From Amycolatopsis nivea (GTDB lineage: Bacteria; Actinomycetota; Actinomycetes; Mycobacteriales; Pseudonocardiaceae), in contig NZ_SDLT01000025.1 of NCBI RefSeq assembly GCF_004522235.1, forward strand, positions 62,001-126,000: a DNA stretch of 64,000 bases, given 5' to 3'. Below the pieces are notes generated by a model. That model was not told the DNA's origin. It worked only from the letters and a program-made list of their open reading frames with translations, and searched no databases. The position numbers and the translations under genes are program-made. Positions 57,821 to 64,000 of the stretch are shown piece after piece. Position 1 is the stretch's first letter. Each line of letters begins with the position of its first letter.

Positions 57821-58750
57821 GTGTTCTCGACAGGTCCCGGCACCCAGCCGGACCGGCTCGCCGACGCGCTGGCGGACGGGCCGTTCAGCCGTGCCCTGAC
57901 CCTGGCCATCGACCGCAGCGGGCTCGGTCTCGACCGGCTGCGCGACCGGCTCGCCGCGGCGGGCGCGGCGGTCAGCACCACGACACTCAGCTATTGGCGG
58001 ACCGGCCGCACCGTGCCTGCCCGCGCCCGTTCGCGCGTCGCCGTGCGGATTCTCGAGGGCGTGCTCGACCTGCCGCCTGGCTCGCTGACCGGGCTGATCG
58101 AACGCGACCCGGAACCGCCGCCGGTCCCGGTCGTGCGCTGGGAACGGCTGTGGGGACGCCGGAACGCCGTCCTGCGAGTGCTGAACTCGTTCGAGACGGC
58201 GTACCGGACGTCGCTGGTGGTCGTCAGCCTCCACGAGGCCGTGCACGTGGGCCCGGACCGGCGGCTGCACCGGCTGGAAGTGCGCGAGGTCGTCCGCGCG
58301 ACCGAGGACGACACGCACATCCGGCTGGTCACCGCGCACGGCGTCGGCCCCGGCTGCCCGCCGCGGCTGGTGCGCACCCGCTACTGCTCGCCCGGGCGCA
58401 CGGAAACCCTCGCCGAAGAAGGGTTCACCGTGTGCGAACTCGTCCTCGGCCGAGGGCTGGACCGGGGCGAAACCGCGATCGCCGAGTACGAGTTCGAGTT
58501 CACCGACGACCGCCCGGACTGGTCCTACGAACGCCGGTTCCGCAACGCCGTGCACGAGCACCTGCTCGAACTGCACTTCGCGCCCGGCTTCGAGCCGCGG
58601 GCCTGCCACGCCTACCGCCTCGACTCCCCCGCCGGGCCGGAGACGACCGTCGCCGAACTGCCGATCACCGAAGGCCTTCCCGCGCACGTCGTGTCGGCCG
58701 AGGTCACTCCGGGGATCCTCGGCCTGCGCTGGCAGTGGGACCCGCCATGA
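57821..58750 (+). CDS. Helix-turn-helix protein with unknown C-terminal domain
   Basis: A 309-residue protein from GTG 57821 behind GAGGAGG. The first 90 residues look like an XRE-type helix-turn-helix (ALTLAIDRSGLGLDRLRDRL, then VSTTTLSYWRTGRTVPARARS). The remaining 200 residues are strand-rich with His, Cys and Tyr residues and I do not recognise them. The stop is seven bases before the S4 gene and the start 83 bases after the MerR stop. Similar proteins appear widely conserved in actinomycetes but uncharacterised. Confidence 0.75.
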   Translation: MFSTGPGTQPDRLADALADGPFSRALTLAIDRSGLGLDRLRDRLAAAGAAVSTTTLSYWRTGRTVPARARSRVAVRILEGVLDLPPGSLTGLIERDPEPPPVPVVRWERLWGRRNAVLRVLNSFETAYRTSLVVVSLHEAVHVGPDRRLHRLEVREVVRATEDDTHIRLVTAHGVGPGCPPRLVRTRYCSPGRTETLAEEGFTVCELVLGRGLDRGETAIAEYEFEFTDDRPDWSYERRFRNAVHEHLLELHFAPGFEPRACHAYRLDSPAGPETTVAELPITEGLPAHVVSAEVTPGILGLRWQWDPP

Positions 58751-58757
58751 TGGACCC

Positions 58758-59123
58758 ATGGAATCGACGCGGATCGACCGCTGGCTCTGGGCGGTCCGGC
58801 TGACCAAGACGCGCGCCGACGCCGCGGCCGCCTGCCGCGGCGGGCACGTGCGCGTGAACGACCGCCCGGCGAAACCCGCGACCACGGTCGTGCCCGGCGA
58901 CGAGGTCCGTGCCCGGATCGGGACGACGACCCGCGTGGTCGAGGTCGTGCAGGTGATCCAGAAACGGGTCGGCGCGGCCGTCGCGGCCACCTGTCTCATC
59001 GACCGCACCCCGAAGCCGCCGCCGGAGGCCGCGATCCCGGTCGCCCGCCGCGAGCGCGGCGCGGGCCGTCCGACGAAGCGGGAGCGCCGGGTGCTGGACG
59101 AGTTCCGCCGCCAGCAGGGCTGA
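58758..59123 (+). CDS. S4-domain RNA-binding protein (Hsp15-like)
   Basis: A 121-residue protein with an N-terminal S4 domain (TRIDRWLWAVRLTKTRADAAAACRGGHVRVNDRPAKPATTVVPGDEV) and a basic tail (RRERGAGRPTKRERR). This is the length and arrangement of Hsp15, which binds stalled 50S subunits carrying nascent chains. It closely follows the HTH gene and is convergent with ctaD. Confidence 0.9.
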   Translation: MESTRIDRWLWAVRLTKTRADAAAACRGGHVRVNDRPAKPATTVVPGDEVRARIGTTTRVVEVVQVIQKRVGAAVAATCLIDRTPKPPPEAAIPVARRERGAGRPTKRERRVLDEFRRQQG

Positions 59124-59206
59124 TCGCGCAAGGGCTCTCGGCCGGGCTCAGGTGCGTACCTTGTGCGCGTCCGAGATCCGGGCGTCCGCTGATGTGGCTG
59201 GCCTGA

Positions 59207-60913
59207 TCAGGCGTCCGATTCCGCCTTCGCGCGCTTGCCCCAATGGATGTGCTGCTCCTCCCGCATCCGCTCGACCATGTCGGGATAGTGCAGTTCGAAA
59301 GCGGGCCGTTCGGAGCGGATCCGCGGCAGTTCGGTGAAATTGTGCCGCGGCGGCGGGCTCGACGTGGCCCATTCCAGGGAATTGCCGAAGCCCCACGGGT
59401 CGTCCACGTTGACCTTCTCGCCGTAGCGGTAGCTCTTCACCACGTTCCAGATGAACGGCAGCACCGAAGCGCCCAAAATGAACGCGCCGATCGTCGAAAT
59501 GGTGTTCAGCACGGTGAACCCGTCGCTGCGGAGGTAGTCCGCGTACCGTCGCGGCATTCCTTCCGCGCCGAGCCAGTGCTGCACCAGGAACGTCGTGTGG
59601 AAGCCGATGAACGTGGTCCAGAAGTGCCATTTGGCGAGCGATTCGTCGAGCATCCGTCCGGTCATCTTCGGGAACCAGAAGTAGATCCCGGCGAACGTGG
59701 CGAACACGATCGTGCCGAACAGCACGTAGTGGAAGTGCGCGACGACGAAATAGGTGTCGGTGATGTGGAAGTCCAGCGCGGGCGCGGCCAGCAGCACCCC
59801 GGTCAGGCCGCCGAGCAGGAACGTGACGAGGAATCCGACCGACCACAGCATCGGCGATTCGAACGACAGCGTCCCCTTCCACATCGTGCCGATCCAGTTG
59901 AAGAACTTCAGCCCGGTCGGCACCGCGATCAGGAAGGTCATGATCGAGAAGAACGGCAGCAGCACCGCGCCGGTGGCGAACATGTGGTGCGCCCACACCG
60001 TCGCGGAAAGCCCGGTGATGCCGACCGTCGCGAACACCATCAGCCGGTAGCCGTAGAGCGGTTTCCGGCTGAACACCGGGATGATCTCGGTGACGATCCC
60101 GAAATACGGCAGCGCGACGATGTACACCTCGGGATGGCCGAAGAACCAGAACAGGTGCTGCCAGAGGATCGCCCCGCCGTTCGCCGGGTCGAAAACGTGC
60201 GCGCCGAGCCTTCGGTCCGCCTCCAGCGCGAACAGCGCGGCGGTGAGGATCGGGAACGCGATCAGCACGAGAATCGCGGTGAAGAAAATGTTCCAGGTGA
60301 AAAGCGGCATCCGGAACATCGTCATTCCCGGAGCCCGCAGGCACAGGATCGTGGTGGTCATGTTGACCGCGCCGAGAATGGTGCCCAGACCGGACACGAT
60401 CAGGCCCATGATCCACAGGTCGCCGCCGACACCGGGACTGTGGACGGCGTCGGACAGCGGCGTGTAAGCGGTCCAGCCGAAGTCCGGAGCCCCGGCCGGC
60501 GTGAGGAACGCGCTCAGGACGATCAATCCGCCGAAAAGGTACAACCAGTAGGAAAACGCGTTCAATCGCGGAAACGCGACATCCGGAGAGCCGATCTGCA
60601 GCGGCAGCACGAAATTGGCGAAACCGAACACATTCGGCGTCGCGTACAGCAGCAGCATGATCGTGCCGTGCATGGTGAACAGCTGGTTGTACTGCTCCTG
60701 CGACAGGAATTGCAGTCCCGGCTGGGCCAGTTCGCCGCGCATCAGCAGCGCCATCGCGCCGCCGACCAGGAAGAACGCGAACGACGTGCCGAGGTAGAGC
60801 AGCCCGATCTGCTTGTGGTCGGTGGTGCGCAGGATGCCCAGCAGCACCGAGCCCTTCTTGCCCCGGCGCGGCGCGGCGGCGATCACCACTGGCCGGGGCT
60901 TCAGCTGTGTCAT
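59207..60913 (-). CDS. ctaD: aa3-type cytochrome c oxidase subunit I
   Basis: A 568-residue heme-copper oxidase catalytic subunit with 12 helices. [13 protein letters not shown] starts TM1, [14 protein letters not shown] holds a heme a ligand, [18 protein letters not shown] gives CuB His and the crosslinked Tyr, WAHHMFATG gives further CuB His, and HFHYVLFG gives heme ligands. ATG 60913 is preceded by GGGAGG. No other oxidase subunit is encoded nearby, so it is a stand-alone ctaD, often one of several copies in actinomycetes. Copper insertion links it loosely to the CopD-CtaG gene. Confidence 0.95.
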   Translation of the reverse strand: MTQLKPRPVVIAAAPRRGKKGSVLLGILRTTDHKQIGLLYLGTSFAFFLVGGAMALLMRGELAQPGLQFLSQEQYNQLFTMHGTIMLLLYATPNVFGFANFVLPLQIGSPDVAFPRLNAFSYWLYLFGGLIVLSAFLTPAGAPDFGWTAYTPLSDAVHSPGVGGDLWIMGLIVSGLGTILGAVNMTTTILCLRAPGMTMFRMPLFTWNIFFTAILVLIAFPILTAALFALEADRRLGAHVFDPANGGAILWQHLFWFFGHPEVYIVALPYFGIVTEIIPVFSRKPLYGYRLMVFATVGITGLSATVWAHHMFATGAVLLPFFSIMTFLIAVPTGLKFFNWIGTMWKGTLSFESPMLWSVGFLVTFLLGGLTGVLLAAPALDFHITDTYFVVAHFHYVLFGTIVFATFAGIYFWFPKMTGRMLDESLAKWHFWTTFIGFHTTFLVQHWLGAEGMPRRYADYLRSDGFTVLNTISTIGAFILGASVLPFIWNVVKSYRYGEKVNVDDPWGFGNSLEWATSSPPPRHNFTELPRIRSERPAFELHYPDMVERMREEQHIHWGKRAKAESDA

Positions 60914-61016
60914 GACCGACCTCCCGCGCACCCGACGATCGCCGGGCAGCCCGCGGCCGCCCGGCCTCACCCGGGGCGGGTAACCGGCCGGGACCCGCGG
61001 CAAACCCCGGCTTGTG

Positions 61017-61268
61017 TCAGCTGTCCCGGTGATACGGCAACTGCCCGTTCGTCAGCGCCGCACCGAACACGACGGCCGCGCCGACCACCAGCAGCACCGC
61101 TCCGGCGGCGGGCGCGGACGCCCACCACACCACGCCCGACGCGGCCACCAGCCAGGCCCCGACGAGCGCCTCTTTCCGGGCCGGCGGCGTCGCCTTGCGC
61201 GCACGCAATCCCGCGCTGCCCAAAGCGAGCACGCCGATCGCGAGCACCGCCAGCACCGGCCAGTACAC
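61017..61268 (-). CDS. Small two-to-three-helix membrane protein
   Basis: An 83-residue hydrophobic protein from GTG 61268 (GAGGAG upstream), beginning [17 protein letters not shown] and ending [11 protein letters not shown], with two or three helices separated by [12 protein letters not shown]. It starts five bases after the SPW-protein stop and is probably co-transcribed with it. No family recognised. Confidence 0.7.
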   Translation of the reverse strand: MYWPVLAVLAIGVLALGSAGLRARKATPPARKEALVGAWLVAASGVVWWASAPAAGAVLLVVGAAVVFGAALTNGQLPYHRDS

Positions 61269-61273
61269 CCTCC

Positions 61274-61699
61274 TCACTCCCGGAACTCGCCGCTGTGCCT
61301 GCGATAGGCGACAGTCACCGAGATCACCGAGAAGATCGCCAGCAGCACGCCGACGATCAGCGAATTCGTGCGGATCGCGTCGCGGTGCCCGTCGACCGGG
61401 TAGCCGAACGCGAACGGCGCGGCGATGAGCCAGAACCCGATCGCGACGTTGACCAGTCCCAGCCAGCGCGCGCGTTCCGGCAGGCCGAACCGGACCAGCG
61501 CGACCGCCGCCACGGCGATCCCGCACGCGAGGCTGTTCCAGAACCCGGCCGTCGCGGACAGCGTGAACGAGTAGCTGTACGCGAACGCCGCGAACACCAG
61601 CCACGCCCCGGCCAGGAACTCGGCGGTCAGCGGCAGCCTGCTTTCCCGCAGCTTCCGGTCCCGCGGCGTGAACGCGGTGAGCGCCATGCTCATCTTCAT
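61274..61699 (-). CDS. SPW-repeat membrane protein
   Basis: A 141-residue protein with four helices forming two SPW-like repeats (FLAGAWLVFAAFAYSYS and NVAIGFWLIAAPFAFGY, each followed by a second helix with conserved N/W residues). SPW-repeat proteins are common in actinobacteria and proteobacteria but of unknown function. It lies between the YaaH-like and the 83-residue genes on the minus strand. Confidence 0.8.
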   Translation of the reverse strand: MKMSMALTAFTPRDRKLRESRLPLTAEFLAGAWLVFAAFAYSYSFTLSATAGFWNSLACGIAVAAVALVRFGLPERARWLGLVNVAIGFWLIAAPFAFGYPVDGHRDAIRTNSLIVGVLLAIFSVISVTVAYRRHSGEFRE

Positions 61700-61723
61700 C
61701 CGGTGGTCACCTCCTCGCCGGGG

Positions 61724-62488
61724 CTACTGCCCGGCCTTGATTCCCGGTTCGCCGTGATCGAACTGGATCGCCTGGTGCAACGGCACCGTCGTGGTCCGGG
61801 CGGAGCGCGGGACGCGCAGGCCCATCGGCAGGACCACCCGGTGGTGCGCCGCTTCGAGGACCATCGCGCTGCACGCGTACCAGGCCAGCACCGCGGACAC
61901 GAGCAGGAAGTAGGCGGCGATGGTGCGCACGACGCCGACGTCGCCGATCAGGCCGATCGCCAGCAGCGTCGACGCGGCGGCGAGGACCGCGAGCAGCGCG
62001 CAGAGCACGAGGCTTTCCGCCAGCGCGGCGAGCGCGCCGGTCCAGGTGATCGCCGCGAGCCCGATGAACCAGAAGCCGATCGCGGCCGCCGCGACCGGGC
62101 TCGCCGCCGTCGACGGCAGCCCGCCGAGGCCGACGAACAGCTGGTAGACGCCGAAGCCGATCCAGAACGCGCCCCACGCCCCGTGGATCACCGTGGCGAG
62201 CGCGTCCCTGGCCCGGTAGGACCACATCCCGGCGAGGAACTGCGCGACGCCGCCGAAGGCGAACGCGAAGGGGGCGAGCAGCAGGGGCGTCGTCGTGCTG
62301 TCGCCGAACCAGCCGGCCATGTTGGCCGCCACCATGAACGTGGACACCGCGAACCCGGCGAGTCCCAGGATCGACGGTGCGGCCACCGGACTGAGATTGA
62401 TGTGCGTGTGCTCGCGCCAGAAGGAATACTCCGCGCCGTCGCCGCCTGCCGGCATCGCGCGGTCGGCCATCTTCATTTCCCGGGTCAT
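61724..62488 (-). CDS. GPR1/FUN34/YaaH-like membrane protein
   Basis: A 254-residue protein with about six helices. INLSPVAAPSILGLAGFAVSTFMVAANMAGW corresponds to the first helix of the acetate/succinate channel family (usual NPAPLGL motif altered to NLSPVAAPSILGL), and WTGALAALAESLVL to the later conserved region. It may pass small carboxylates, but the altered motif lowers certainty. ATG 62488 follows AAGGAG. It heads the minus-strand group ending with the 83-residue gene. Confidence 0.7.
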   Translation of the reverse strand: MTREMKMADRAMPAGGDGAEYSFWREHTHINLSPVAAPSILGLAGFAVSTFMVAANMAGWFGDSTTTPLLLAPFAFAFGGVAQFLAGMWSYRARDALATVIHGAWGAFWIGFGVYQLFVGLGGLPSTAASPVAAAAIGFWFIGLAAITWTGALAALAESLVLCALLAVLAAASTLLAIGLIGDVGVVRTIAAYFLLVSAVLAWYACSAMVLEAAHHRVVLPMGLRVPRSARTTTVPLHQAIQFDHGEPGIKAGQ

Positions 62489-62687
62489 CCTCGGCTCCTT
62501 TCCGCGCCGACCACCCCTGTCCGCCGCGCGTACCCCGCCGCCGACCTGCGGAACCCTGCATTCGCTAGGCCGAACGGGTGAATTTCGCGCCCGGCCGGGC
62601 GACGAGCAGTGTCCATTTCGGACGCGACACTCCCCCGCGCGGACGGGATGCCCGGCGACCAGGGGTCCGATATGCCAGGGTGTGCGC

Positions 62688-63782
62688 ATGGCGAGCGTCC
62701 GCGGTTATCTGTTGTCCTGGACCACTTTGCTGCCGTTGCTCGCCCTGGTCCTGCTGGCGCTCACCTGGGGTCGCACGCTGGGTCCGGTGCCGGTCGCACT
62801 GGTCGCGATCGCGCTGGCGGGCACGGTTCTCGCCGCGGTCCACCACGCCGAGGTCGTGGCGCACCGGGTCGGCGAACCGTACGGCTCGCTGGTGCTCGCG
62901 GTCGCGGTGACCGTGATCGAAGTCGCGCTGATCGTCACGATGATGGCTTCCGGCGGCGACAAGGCCGAAACCCTGGCGCGCGACACGGTGTTCGCCGCGG
63001 TGATGATCACCACCAACGGCATCGTCGGGCTGTCGCTTCTCGTGGGCGCGCGCCGGTACGGGGAAACGCGCTTCCACCCCGAAGGCAGCGGCGCGGCCCT
63101 GGCGACGGTCGGCACGCTGGCGACGCTGAGCCTCGTTCTGCCGACGTTCACCGCGAGCACCCCCGGACCGGCGTTTTCCGGGCCGCAGCTGGCTTTCGCG
63201 GCCGGTGCGTCCTTGGTTCTCTACGCCACTTTCGTGATGACGCAGACCGTCCGCCACCGCGATTTCTTCCTTCCCGTCGACCACGACGGCGAGACCCGCG
63301 AGGAGGAGCACGCGGAACCGCCGAGCGCCCAGAAGACCTTGGTAAGCCTCGTTCTGCTGCTGATCGCGCTGGTCACCGTGGTCGGCCTGGCGAAGGTCGA
63401 ATCCCCGGCGATCGAAGCAGGCGTGCGCGCGGCCGGGCTGCCGCAGTCGTTCGTGGGCGTGGTGATCGCCCTGCTGATCCTGGCCCCGGAAACGCTCGCG
63501 GCGGTCCGCGCGGCACGGCGCGACCGGATGCAGATCAGCCTCAACCTCGCGTACGGCTCCGCGATCGCCAGCATCGGCCTGACGATTCCGGTCATCGCGC
63601 TCGCGTCGGTGTGGCTGAAGGGCCCGCTGCTGCTCGGTCTCGGCCCGACGCACATCGTGCTGCTGGCGCTCACGGTGGTGGTCAGTGTGCTGACGGTGGT
63701 GCCGGGGCGGGCTACGCGGCTTCAGGGCGGGGTGCATCTGGTGTTGCTGGCGGGATTCCTGGTGCTGGCGATGAATCCGTGA
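62688..63782 (+). CDS. ChaA-like Ca2+(Na+)/H+ antiporter
   Basis: A 364-residue, ~11-helix protein of the CaCA superfamily. The first alpha repeat contains HRVGEPYGSLVLAVAVTVIEVALIVTMM (conserved GEPYGxxxLxxxVTxIE), and the second VVIALLILAPETLAAVRAARRDRMQISLNLAYGSAIASIGLTIP. A hydrophilic loop with an acidic stretch (DGETREEEHAEPPS) separates the halves. It exports calcium or sodium in exchange for protons. Divergent from the YaaH-like gene. Confidence 0.92.
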   Translation: MASVRGYLLSWTTLLPLLALVLLALTWGRTLGPVPVALVAIALAGTVLAAVHHAEVVAHRVGEPYGSLVLAVAVTVIEVALIVTMMASGGDKAETLARDTVFAAVMITTNGIVGLSLLVGARRYGETRFHPEGSGAALATVGTLATLSLVLPTFTASTPGPAFSGPQLAFAAGASLVLYATFVMTQTVRHRDFFLPVDHDGETREEEHAEPPSAQKTLVSLVLLLIALVTVVGLAKVESPAIEAGVRAAGLPQSFVGVVIALLILAPETLAAVRAARRDRMQISLNLAYGSAIASIGLTIPVIALASVWLKGPLLLGLGPTHIVLLALTVVVSVLTVVPGRATRLQGGVHLVLLAGFLVLAMNP

Positions 63783-63845
63783 CGGCGTGCTGGCGGAACG
63801 CTCCACAATGGAGCTTCTGCTGACCGTTTCGCGCGCGGTGGCAAG

Positions 63846-63900
63846 GGCCGTGAAGGACGCCTTGAGGGAATCCAAGTCCGTGAAGGAGCCCTCACGGACC
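63846..63900. repeat. Hairpin-family element, copy 3 (divergent)
   Basis: GTCCGTGA (63876-63883) and TCACGGAC (63892-63899) form an 8-base stem, and CCGTGAAGGA occurs twice. CTTGAGGGAATCC resembles the loop of the 16724-16768 element. It lies after the antiporter gene and looks like a rearranged member of the same intergenic family. Confidence 0.6.
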
Positions 63901-64000
63901 TCGACGGGAGAAGGGCCGCCCGGCGATCCTGTCACGGCAAGCCCGCGAACGAGATTCCTGATTCGCTTATCGTTGCCGCGGCTGGCGACCTACCGCTGGT

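Noticed and set aside
59243-62581. Plus-strand open frame of 1112 codons
   Set aside because: Antisense to ctaD, the SPW and YaaH-like genes; low-complexity charged composition and no RBS.

Overview
The window is GC-rich, densely packed actinobacterial chromosome with many GTG starts and 4-nt start/stop overlaps. A mycofactocin locus, DmdR/IdeR-type iron boxes and a DHB-type catechol siderophore cluster suggest a Pseudonocardiales genome, most likely Amycolatopsis or a relative. The genus is inferred from gene content. No tRNA, rRNA, CRISPR array, transposase or integrase was seen.

Layout. (1) 1-4757: the first ~1016 codons of a Pls-like NRPS with a lysine-type A-domain code, cut by the left edge, and an LCP cell-wall ligase. 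(2) 4991-13088: an organic-anion MFS transporter diverging from a MarR gene flanked by two copies of one operator, followed by an overlapping acyl-CoA catabolic operon (HMG-CoA-lyase-like protein lacking the usual Cys, two enoyl-CoA hydratases, class III CoA-transferase, acyl-CoA ligase, nitronate-monooxygenase-like protein). (3) 13118-16704: an SDR, an acyl-CoA ligase and a GAF-LuxR regulator with a perfect inverted repeat in the divergent promoter. (4) 16783-39027, all minus strand: a catechol siderophore locus. One apparent ~21 kb operon runs from an iron box at 37799-37817 through isochorismate synthase, two mini-ORFs, DHB-AMP ligase, isochorismatase, free aryl carrier protein, siderophore-interacting protein, FecBCD-type importer, a 3277-aa C-A-T-E-C-A-T-E-C NRPS without thioesterase, an MFS exporter and a class I DAHP synthase. 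The DHB dehydrogenase has its own iron box.

(5) 39117-48627: a copper-type P-ATPase, a small Cys-rich protein, a CopD-CtaG fusion, an ECF sigma factor, a divergent zinc-finger anti-sigma-like membrane protein, a DUF5134-like protein and a PepSY protein. Four of these genes have a matching GGGAAC[C/T]-N17-CGAC-type promoter, so they probably form one ECF regulon connected with copper or the envelope. (6) 48819-54468: a compact mycofactocin operon in the order mftA-B-C-E-SDR-F-D. (7) 54477-59123: hydrolase, SnoaL-like protein, WYL and MerR regulators, a helix-turn-helix protein and an S4 protein. (8) 59207-63782: cytochrome oxidase subunit I, three small membrane proteins (SPW and GPR1/FUN34/YaaH types) and a ChaA-like antiporter.

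The window also shows repeat expansion: an 18-copy CTCTG array upstream of copD, a 108-bp in-frame repeat in the PepSY gene, low-complexity insertions in two DHB genes, tandem degenerate copies of the DHB-ligase start, and a hairpin family in intergenic DNA.
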